A DNA stretch of 64,000 nt from Chitinophagaceae bacterium (lineage in GTDB: Bacteria > Bacteroidota > Bacteroidia > Chitinophagales > Chitinophagaceae), in contig JAEUVB010000013.1 in the NCBI GenBank assembly GCA_016786845.1, positions 160,217-224,216 on the forward strand, read 5' to 3'. The stretch's first letter is position 1. Every line of letters begins with the position of its first letter. A program made the position numbers and the translations under genes. The notes below the pieces were generated by a model that saw only the letters and a program-made list of their open reading frames with translations, did no database searches and was not told the origin of the DNA. Shown here in pieces: positions 52,388 to 59,129 of the stretch.

Positions 52388-53191
52388 TCATGAAATCATG
52401 GCATGATACATTTCCTTTTTCACTTCTTCGATCGGGACATTGATTCTTAATTTGCCTCCTGAGGCTAAAGAAAAACGACTATTCTCTTCCGACACGATCA
52501 CAACAAGAACATCACTGTGCTCAGATGCCCCGACTGCCGCACGATGTCTTAGTCCAATATTTCCGGGCAGTTCCGTACTATCGCTGATGGGCAATACGAT
52601 ACCTGCCGCGATGAGATTATTTTTATCTACCAGCACCGCCCCGTCATGCAATGGGCTGGTTTTGGAAAATATACTTTCGATCAATTTAGCACTCACCTGA
52701 CCGTTAATCATTTTACCGGTATTGGTATCAAATTCAAAGCGATCAGAACGGGCAATGACAATAATGGCGCCCAATTTTTTATCCTGTATATGCCTGAGTG
52801 CCTGACTAATCTCATCGATCACTTCCTCTTCCACGATATACTTATTCAATGAATTGGATTGAAACAACCTGCTGATAAATCCATTTTTACCCAAAGGGGA
52901 TCGTCTACCCAGCACAATGAGAAACTTTCGAATTTCGGGTTGAAATACAACGATCATTCCGATCAGACCGATACTGACCAAACGATCCAATATTTCGCTC
53001 ATCATGGGCATGTGCAAACGATTGGTCACTATCCATAAAATGTATATCGCCAGGGCCCCTAAGAAAATATTGAATGCGATACTCCCCCTGAGTGCCCGAA
53101 ATAATTGCATCACAATGAGGACCACCAGAATGAGATCGATAATTTGTATCAAAGAAAGGTTTCTAAAATAATAACTGATTTGTTCCATCAT
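52388..53191 (-). CDS. cdaA: Diadenylate cyclase CdaA
   Basis: The 267-residue protein has three N-terminal membrane helices ([52 protein letters not shown]) and a DisA_N catalytic domain with the DGA motif LHDGAVLV and the RHR motif GLRHRAAVG. It condenses two ATP into cyclic di-AMP, which controls potassium and osmotic balance in many bacteria. I use the ATG at 53191; an ATG at 53188 follows directly. The minus-strand box TATATTTG at 53198-53205 lies 6 bases upstream. No cdaR or glmM is adjacent. Confidence 0.95.
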   Translation of the reverse strand: MMEQISYYFRNLSLIQIIDLILVVLIVMQLFRALRGSIAFNIFLGALAIYILWIVTNRLHMPMMSEILDRLVSIGLIGMIVVFQPEIRKFLIVLGRRSPLGKNGFISRLFQSNSLNKYIVEEEVIDEISQALRHIQDKKLGAIIVIARSDRFEFDTNTGKMINGQVSAKLIESIFSKTSPLHDGAVLVDKNNLIAAGIVLPISDSTELPGNIGLRHRAAVGASEHSDVLVVIVSEENSRFSLASGGKLRINVPIEEVKKEMYHAMIS

Positions 53192-53197
53192 GGTGGA

Positions 53198-53205
53198 CAA
53201 ATATA
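53198..53205 (-). promoter_or_regulatory. -7 promoter box of cdaA
   Basis: TATATTTG on the minus strand exactly fits TAnnTTTG and ends 6 bases before the ATG at 53191. No TTG is found at the usual -33 distance. Confidence 0.5.
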
Positions 53206-53235
53206 CTATTTTTACCCATCACCTCCCACCCGCAT

Positions 53236-53937
53236 ATGAAGCCTGTCATTGACATTAAAAACCTGTTCAAACAATACCAACTGGGACAAAATATTATCCC
53301 TGTACTCAAAGGTTTAAATCTGTTGATCAGTCAAAATGAATATGTTGCGTTGATGGGCCCATCCGGTTCAGGCAAGTCTACCCTCATGAATATTATTGGT
53401 TGTCTGGACACACCCACTTCGGGTACCTATTGGCTCAATAACCATGATGTAAGCAAAATGGCCGATGATGAACTTGCTGAAATTCGCAATAAGGAAATAG
53501 GATTCGTGTTTCAGCAATTTAATTTACTGCCGCGACTCACTGCGCTCGAAAATGTAGCGCTTCCTTTGGTTTATGCCGGCCTCTCTAAAAAAATTCGCGA
53601 TGAGAAAGCCAAGGCGATGCTGGAACGTGTCAACCTGGCCGACCGCTGGCATCATAAGCCCAATGAACTTTCAGGAGGCCAATGTCAACGCGTGGCCATT
53701 GCCCGTGCCTTGGTCAATACCCCATCCATCATTCTTGCAGATGAACCTACCGGGAATTTGGATACACGTACTTCCGAAGAAATCATGCAAATATTTGAAA
53801 ATATACATGCTTCCGGAAATACCGTGGTGATCGTGACCCATGAAGAAGACATTGCCAGGTTTACCCGCCGCATCATTCGACTGCGCGATGGCTTGATCGA
53901 AAGGGATGAAGTGCCGGACCATACAGCATCCTCCTGA
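53236..53937 (+). CDS. ABC transporter ATPase, MacB/LolD type
   Basis: The 233-residue ATPase has [19 protein letters not shown] (Walker A), [15 protein letters not shown] (Q-loop, typical of the MacB/LolD group), signature [26 protein letters not shown] (Walker B) and VTHEE (switch His). It lacks membrane segments. Members couple to FtsX-like permeases that handle lipoproteins, peptides or cell-division signals. No permease is adjacent, so the partner is encoded elsewhere. Confidence 0.92.
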   Translation: MKPVIDIKNLFKQYQLGQNIIPVLKGLNLLISQNEYVALMGPSGSGKSTLMNIIGCLDTPTSGTYWLNNHDVSKMADDELAEIRNKEIGFVFQQFNLLPRLTALENVALPLVYAGLSKKIRDEKAKAMLERVNLADRWHHKPNELSGGQCQRVAIARALVNTPSIILADEPTGNLDTRTSEEIMQIFENIHASGNTVVIVTHEEDIARFTRRIIRLRDGLIERDEVPDHTASS

Positions 53938-53970
53938 AACAATACCCACTAACTTTCAGAGACCCATTTT

Positions 53971-54066
53971 TTTTGGGCGGCAGACACGCTTTTCGCTGCA
54001 AGTCCTCGCTCCTCCTGCGTCGTCGCTGCGGGCTTTCCGCTACAATCGTTGCCGCATCCCAACCCT
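53971..54066 (+). repeat. Structured intergenic repeat, copy B
   Basis: This element lies 33 bases after the ABC ATPase gene, in the convergent gap before a lipoprotein gene. It opens TTTTGGGCGGC and contains the repeat pair TTTTCGCTGCAAGTC (53990-54004) and TTTCCGCTACAATC (54034-54047), matching the pair in copy A at 8269-8329. Between them the sequence is GC-rich, and its ends AAGTCC and GGGCTT can pair with one G-T wobble. It ends in a C-rich stretch. It has the same orientation as copy A. The middle is unlike copy A, so part order and outer repeats are kept while the stem sequence varies. Confidence 0.65.
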
Positions 54067-54125
54067 CAACAGCATCTCGAAAATTTGCCACATGTAAACT
54101 TGAAAACGGAAAAAAATTAAAAAAA

Positions 54126-54147
54126 ATGCACCGGTTTCCCGATGCAT
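54126..54147. terminator. Bidirectional terminator between ABC ATPase and lipoprotein genes
   Basis: ATGCACCGG (54126-54134) and CCGATGCAT (54139-54147) form a stem with one mismatch and a 4-base loop. A-rich DNA lies to the left and T-rich DNA to the right, so it can stop transcription from either convergent gene. Confidence 0.65.
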
Positions 54148-54171
54148 CTTTTCAATCATTTTTTGTCGTGA

Positions 54172-54723
54172 TTATTTCAGCGGAGTTACTTTAAAGCTGA
54201 AACTCAATTTTGCATTCATTGGCACATCATGCGTAATAGGTGCATTTGTGGTCAGATTGACTTTGAACTTAAATTTGCTGGATTTTAAATAAGGAGCTAC
54301 ATCCACACCTTTCAAATCCATAGTCATTTCTGTAGCGCTAGTTTGAACCGCATCATCACTGGCAACTTCTAAAACTGTTTGATTGTCTGCTGACAAATAT
54401 CCGGTAGCTGCATCAACGATATCAAAGGTAACGGGAGTAGCATTTGGATCATTGATGGTCAATGTCACGGACTTCAAATTTGCACTTTCAATTTTATTGA
54501 TGTCAAACCCATTGCTTGATGCAAGTGCTTCGAGATCAGAAGTGATTTCATCTTCAATCACAATTAAGCCTGCAGCTTGAGGTGCAGTGATCACGAAATC
54601 GATGTTGGAATAATCTTTACTCAGGTTTAATGCAACCAATTTGTTGCATGAGTTGAAGATTGTCATGGTTCCTGTTGCCAGGATCAGCAATAAGAGCGCA
54701 GAGAAGGTGATTTGTTTTTTCAT
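54172..54723 (-). CDS. Lipoprotein of unknown function
   Basis: The 183-residue product has a signal peptide with lipobox at IFNSC (Cys about 26). The mature part is rich in beta strands and Asp/Thr/Val (IDFVITAPQAAGLIVIEDE, SVTLTINDPNATPVTFDIV, FKFKVNLTTNAPITHDVP). I recognise no named domain; the overall look is a two-layer beta fold. It lies 36 bases downstream of the EGF-like lipoprotein gene on the same strand and probably shares its promoter. Confidence 0.75.
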   Translation of the reverse strand: MKKQITFSALLLLILATGTMTIFNSCNKLVALNLSKDYSNIDFVITAPQAAGLIVIEDEITSDLEALASSNGFDINKIESANLKSVTLTINDPNATPVTFDIVDAATGYLSADNQTVLEVASDDAVQTSATEMTMDLKGVDVAPYLKSSKFKFKVNLTTNAPITHDVPMNAKLSFSFKVTPLK

Positions 54724-54759
54724 GGTAATTTTTTTAATGGTTTACAAATGATGGATCGA

Positions 54760-55311
54760 TTACAGCTTCAACATGACGATGCTGCAATCGAGTGAAGTGT
54801 GATTCATACTGTCTCTCGATTTCAGAAAGACATTCAAATAATTTCCGTTGATATTTCCATACCCACTCAGGTAATAATCGCCGCAGGTATTCTGCATCGG
54901 AATATTGAAAGAAGTTTTTTCAGGGTTGATGACTGCACTGATCGTGCGATTGGGACATGCAATACCTAAATTGGTAATATTTAATTTATAAGCATATCCG
55001 GGATCACCATTGATGGTCACATTATAATAGCCTGAAGCGCCTGTATAACATTCATCATCGGCTTGATATTGACCAATAAATCGATCACTCCAGCGAATGG
55101 AACACTTATCACCTTCAAATCCTTGGGGACAATAACACAAACCGTCCTTACAAGTACCGCCATTCAGACAAATCACATTATCGCATGGTCGAACTAAAGT
55201 GGTTGCATTGTATTTTACTTTGCTTTTATCACAAGCCATCATAAAGACCAGTGTAAAACAAACCAAAACTGAGGCAATCGTTCCTGCCAGCACATTACGT
55301 TGAACATTCAT
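54760..55311 (-). CDS. Lipoprotein with an EGF-like domain
   Basis: The 183-residue product has a signal peptide ending in the lipobox MMAC (Cys 27). An EGF-like module follows at about residues 43-71: CDNVICLNGGTCKDGLCYC then CPQGFEGDKC-type spacing, with six cysteines in the usual order. The C-terminal ~110 residues form a beta-rich domain (YYNVTINGDPGYAYKLNIT ... NGNYLNVFLKSRDS) often seen with such modules in Bacteroidota. EGF-like folds are rare in bacteria but recurrent in secreted proteins of this phylum. It probably heads a two-lipoprotein operon; see the promoter at 55316-55346. Confidence 0.85.
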   Translation of the reverse strand: MNVQRNVLAGTIASVLVCFTLVFMMACDKSKVKYNATTLVRPCDNVICLNGGTCKDGLCYCPQGFEGDKCSIRWSDRFIGQYQADDECYTGASGYYNVTINGDPGYAYKLNITNLGIACPNRTISAVINPEKTSFNIPMQNTCGDYYLSGYGNINGNYLNVFLKSRDSMNHTSLDCSIVMLKL

Positions 55312-55315
55312 ACGC

Positions 55316-55346
55316 TAAAGATAAAAAAAATCCCAAAAACAGACAA
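55316..55346 (-). promoter_or_regulatory. Promoter of the EGF-like lipoprotein gene
   Basis: On the minus strand TTG (55344-55346), 20 bases and TATCTTTA (55316-55323) match the consensus. The ATG at 55311 is 4 bases beyond the box. The -33 TTG lies in the loop of the terminator at 55329-55360. Confidence 0.6.
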
Positions 55347-55360
55347 CTATTTTTGGGATT
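55329..55360 (-). terminator. Intrinsic terminator of the 2TM protein gene
   Basis: AATCCCAAAAA (minus strand 55350-55360) and TTTTTGGGATT (55329-55339) form a perfect 11-base stem with a 10-base loop, followed on the minus strand by a run of T. It sits 18 bases past the stop of the 2TM gene. Confidence 0.85.
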
Positions 55361-55378
55361 CAATATGGTTAATGGTGA

Positions 55379-55633
55379 TTAATTATTTTTTTGTCTGAGA
55401 TATTCAGCGTTCCCACTATCCTCATAACTGGTATAGACCGCTGCCCAATGACCAATCAGAGAAAGTCCCCAAGCTGCTGTAATCCAAATGCCCCATGGGT
55501 ATACCCATTTTTCATTTGCGCCTTGTCCATAATACCAATATGCCCAAAGAGCTGCATTGGCAATCAGAAACACAACGACGTGGAGTACAAATCTGGTTTT
55601 ATCTTTTCCGCTAGGAGTAACTTTTGTTGGCAT
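55379..55633 (-). CDS. Small 2TM-domain membrane protein
   Basis: The 84-residue product has two helices (FVLHVVVFLIANAALWAYW; YPWGIWITAAWGLSLIGHW) separated by a short loop, the arrangement of the 2TM family. It ends in an acidic/basic tail. The ATG at 55633 is chosen because the upstream GTG at 55657 lies inside the promoter's TACCTTTG box. Function is unknown; in other Bacteroidota the domain is fused to LytTR or histidine kinases, but here it stands alone. Confidence 0.8.
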   Translation of the reverse strand: MPTKVTPSGKDKTRFVLHVVVFLIANAALWAYWYYGQGANEKWVYPWGIWITAAWGLSLIGHWAAVYTSYEDSGNAEYLRQKNN

Positions 55634-55656
55634 TTTCAAACTTGTTTTAAGTGACA

Positions 55657-55687
55657 CAAAGGTAAGCGGAGGATTTCACAGAAACAA
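55657..55687 (-). promoter_or_regulatory. Promoter of the 2TM protein gene
   Basis: On the minus strand TTG (55685-55687), 20 bases, then TACCTTTG (55657-55664) match the consensus exactly. This predicts a leader of about 17 bases before the ATG at 55633. Confidence 0.7.
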
Positions 55688-55702
55688 TAGTTTGGAGGGA
55701 AA

Positions 55703-55733
55703 AGTACTAAGTATTAAGTACTGAGTACTAAGT
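55703..55733. repeat. Heptanucleotide array (AGTACTA type), copy 1
   Basis: Four and a half tandem heptamers, AGTACTA-AGTATTA-AGTACTG-AGTACTA-AGTA, lie 69 bases past the stop of the first ~980-residue paralogue. Two more AGTACT units (55791 and 55798) abut that stop codon. Similar arrays follow the second paralogue. Confidence 0.8.
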
Positions 55734-55801
55734 AATGCCGTTCCAGTTTTTATCGTACGGTAATTATAAAGAGTTTGCCGACTGTATTGAAGTACTAAGT
55801 A

Positions 55802-58753
55802 CTATCTCACCAAGGTCACATTCCCCTGCTTGTAAAACCTTTTCCCGGTATTACTTACAGCATCAATCACGTATACATAGGAACCCATCGGTTGGGGTTT
55901 GCCATTGTATTGGCCGTTCCAACCTTTAGTGATATCAGTGGTACTGAAGACCTGTTGGCCCCATCGGTTGAAGACACGGAAGCTGTTCAGCGTGGCAACA
56001 CCTCTTAAAATAATACGCAATTCGTCGTTGAGGCTGGTTCCTGATCCCGGACTGAAAGCATTCGGGAGTTCCATAAGAGATTCAGGACTCACAATCACAT
56101 CGACGGAATCTACGGCACTGCATCCGGCTTCGGTTTGTGCGGTCACAAAGTAGCGTGTACTCACAGATGGTGTGGCAATCGGGTTTTTGATATCAGTTGC
56201 ATTCAGGCCATTTGGCGGGAACCAGCTAAAGAAACTGCAATTGCCATGGGCATAGAGCTGAGCACTTTCACCCGGATAAATGGTTTGATTGTCGCCGGCA
56301 TCCAACACCGCACCCGGATTCACCACTACAACAGCCTTGGCCGTATCCTTACAACCTTTGGCATCATAGCCATACACATAGAAGGTCGTAGTACTAATCG
56401 GATTCACGGTGATATTGGAAGCGGTACTGTCTGAGGTATACATGGCAGGATTCCAGAGATAACTCACCCCACCCGATACCGTCAAGGTCGCAGTTTGATT
56501 TGGACACAAATTACGGTCGCCATCGACCACCAGGAAGTCTACAGGGACCACGCTCACAATCATATTGTCGATGCCCTGACAACCGTTCGGTGAGGTTGCC
56601 GTCAGGGTAAATACCGTTGTCGCTACCCCATCAAAAATTGGATCGAGGATGGTATTATTGTTGAGATCGGCAGAAGGTAACCATTCGTAAGTATAGTTTG
56701 TTCCGGGTGTAACGGTTGCATGTAGATGAACCGTATCGCCCAAACAGATTTCTTCGTCAGCACCGGCGTCAACGACCGGATTAGGGTCCACCGTGATGGT
56801 AATATCCTGAGTAGAATCCGGACAACCGGCATAACTGGCGGTAATGCTATAGGTATAAACACCGGGAGGCGTAGGAGTGATGGCCGGACCTAATACACCG
56901 GTATTGCTGACACCCGCTGAAGGCGTCCACAGATAAGTATATTTTGGATTGCCGCCGATCGGATTAATCTGAACCGAGGCTCCGTCGCATATGGCTGTAT
57001 CACTATTGGCAATATCGTAGCCTAAAAGCACATCCACCTGAACGACTGCTTGCGATGCACAAGCCAATACACCCTGAGGTGAAACGGTGACCGTATAATT
57101 GGTCGGGGCTGTAGGATTCACCATCATCGGGTTGGCGATGGTCGAATTATTGAGGAAGGTAGCCGGTGACCAGGTGTAATTATAGGCTTGTCCGGCAGGA
57201 GATGCACTCACATTGAGTTGCAGACTTGCATTCACACAGGTGGTAGTATCCGGTGTAATCGTCAACTGAGGTCCTGTGGCCACCACAATAGTGACCGTAT
57301 CGATTGATTTATTGCATATCGAGGTCAAATCACTTGTGACCACATAGGATGTCGTACTCGTGGGTGAGACCCAAGGATTGTTACAATAAGTACAAGACAT
57401 GGAAGTCGAATCGTCGCCGCCAGGCAACACCGTCCAATGGAATTGAGATCCACCGAAGGCCAACAACTGTGTAGAATCACCCAAACATATGGAAGTATCT
57501 ACAAAAGCCTGAGTGATCGGGTTGATATTAATTGGAATGGAGAACGTATTTGAAATCAGGAATCCCGGAGGGGCGCAACTGGAATCTTTTACCGTGATGG
57601 TGAGTACATGCAATCCGGTGTCCAGTGCTGTGGTAGCCCAGGAGAAACATGCATAAATAGAATCTGTAAGGGTATTACTGTAAACAATGGTTGATCCGGG
57701 AGTAGAAACCACACTATTGTCGGAAGGCACTAAAATGGCTGTAGGATTGGTGGACGTCAGATTAAAACAAAAATTCAGGCTGTCTCCTGCACATCCCTGT
57801 ACCACCCCATTCAGCAGTTGCCCTCCATTCACTGTGAGTGTATCGATGCCCATAATGGGTGATGGTGTATTGCAATTACCGATGATGAGCTGAATATCCC
57901 TCATCACATATCCAATCAGAACCCCATTTCGATACTCACTCACTTTGATGGTAATGACCGACGCGCCCGTTTGAGCAGGAGTGAAGTTTACCGCACCGGT
58001 TGATGAATTAATGTTAAAAGTACTATTTGTATTGAATGGGTTTGTTAAAGGGTTATAACCACTACCCGTTGTGTACGGAATATTAGTAGGCAGAGTGGTA
58101 GTGCATCCCGGTCCGGTTCTAGGTTGTATCGATTCAAAATAAAGTGAGTCACCATTTACATCAATTGCACCGAAATTCAGACTTACGGGCTGATTGATAC
58201 AGAAATAGGAAATGGGCGGATTGGAAAAATAAGGTGAGTTATTGTTTTGGGAAACGGTATTATCGAAAAGCGTTTCGATATAAAGATTTTGTGCTCCAGG
58301 ATTATTTAGATTATTAATTGCTGTATTTCTGGCAGAAATAGAGACCCAAAAACGCCAGGCATTACAGGTGCTTGGCAACGTAACATTGGCTGTATACCAC
58401 CATTCCTGATATCCGGGAGTAGTGCCGCCGTTGCACTGGGTGGGATACCCGGGACATCCGGTAGAAACAGGCGATCCATTGGCAACACCACTGGGTAATT
58501 GACCGTAATTATTAAGGGTAACAGATGTAATTGCCGCTCCGCAATTGTTGGTATAACACATCGTCACCGTAGTCGGTGCGGCAATACCGTCACAATCGCG
58601 ATAAAATTTAAAAATAAATTTATAGGTATTGGTCGTTCCGGGAACTAATTCATACACCAATTCGCCTCCGGCTGCGTGGGATGCAGAAGCGGTTTCGCTG
58701 TTTAAAATCAGGGCAAAACAGAAAATCAGGGTGAGTAGTAATATTTTTTTCAC
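55802..58753 (-). CDS. Surface protein with type B T9SS sorting domain, paralogue 1
   Basis: The 983-residue product starts with GTG. The signal peptide ends near TASASH. The N-terminal ~300 residues (HAAGGELVYELVPGTTNTYKF, FYRDCDG) are the same module as in the 637-residue protein at 24.8 kb. A linker and several Ig/PKD-like modules follow, each ending near DSTQDITITVDP or CKDTAKAVVVVNPG. The protein ends with the gliding-motility CTD (LPNAFSPGSGTSLNDEL ... FNRWGQQVF ... GNVTLVR). The C-terminal ~515 residues are almost identical to the next gene while the N-terminal half differs more. It is presumably exported by the type IX system and attached at the surface. Confidence 0.92.
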   Translation of the reverse strand: MKKILLLTLIFCFALILNSETASASHAAGGELVYELVPGTTNTYKFIFKFYRDCDGIAAPTTVTMCYTNNCGAAITSVTLNNYGQLPSGVANGSPVSTGCPGYPTQCNGGTTPGYQEWWYTANVTLPSTCNAWRFWVSISARNTAINNLNNPGAQNLYIETLFDNTVSQNNNSPYFSNPPISYFCINQPVSLNFGAIDVNGDSLYFESIQPRTGPGCTTTLPTNIPYTTGSGYNPLTNPFNTNSTFNINSSTGAVNFTPAQTGASVITIKVSEYRNGVLIGYVMRDIQLIIGNCNTPSPIMGIDTLTVNGGQLLNGVVQGCAGDSLNFCFNLTSTNPTAILVPSDNSVVSTPGSTIVYSNTLTDSIYACFSWATTALDTGLHVLTITVKDSSCAPPGFLISNTFSIPININPITQAFVDTSICLGDSTQLLAFGGSQFHWTVLPGGDDSTSMSCTYCNNPWVSPTSTTSYVVTSDLTSICNKSIDTVTIVVATGPQLTITPDTTTCVNASLQLNVSASPAGQAYNYTWSPATFLNNSTIANPMMVNPTAPTNYTVTVSPQGVLACASQAVVQVDVLLGYDIANSDTAICDGASVQINPIGGNPKYTYLWTPSAGVSNTGVLGPAITPTPPGVYTYSITASYAGCPDSTQDITITVDPNPVVDAGADEEICLGDTVHLHATVTPGTNYTYEWLPSADLNNNTILDPIFDGVATTVFTLTATSPNGCQGIDNMIVSVVPVDFLVVDGDRNLCPNQTATLTVSGGVSYLWNPAMYTSDSTASNITVNPISTTTFYVYGYDAKGCKDTAKAVVVVNPGAVLDAGDNQTIYPGESAQLYAHGNCSFFSWFPPNGLNATDIKNPIATPSVSTRYFVTAQTEAGCSAVDSVDVIVSPESLMELPNAFSPGSGTSLNDELRIILRGVATLNSFRVFNRWGQQVFSTTDITKGWNGQYNGKPQPMGSYVYVIDAVSNTGKRFYKQGNVTLVR

Positions 58754-59129
58754 AGATGAATGTCGTTTAAAGGTCTAAAAATAGGTTGAAAATCTGACTA
58801 GCATCACAAAAACCGACAAAAATTGTTCGGAATACGGTGCGGAATCTGTGGAAAGACGATGAAAATGGGGTGAAAAGTTGGCGGATGGGGAAATTAGATA
58901 GTACTTAGTATTTAGTACTAAGTACTAAGTTATTCCGTTCCCCCTATAAAAAGCTAAGTTATCATCAAGCTTTTGCCTGGTGTATTTAAAGTAATAAGTC
59001 GTTAGTACTTAGAAATGCCTTTCCTGTTTTTACCATTCGATAAATAATAAGGGGTCAACTGTATAAATATAACCGAAACGAACATCGCTTCATCGCTCCG
59101 ACTTAATACTTAGTACTAACTACTGAGTA
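58754..59129. repeat. 376-base gap with AGTACT heptamer arrays
   Basis: The gap separates the two tandem paralogues and no gene was found in it. 58900-58929 holds AGTACTT-AGTATTT-AGTACTA-AGTACTA-AGT. Further AGTACT units occur at 59004, 59112 and 59126, the last touching the stop of paralogue 2. A stretch around 59013-59065 (AGAAATGCCTTTCC onward) is similar to 55732-55790 after paralogue 1, so the duplication included 3' flanking DNA. The part next to 58753 should hold the promoter of paralogue 1; TATTTTTA near 58785 is a weak candidate. Confidence 0.7.
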
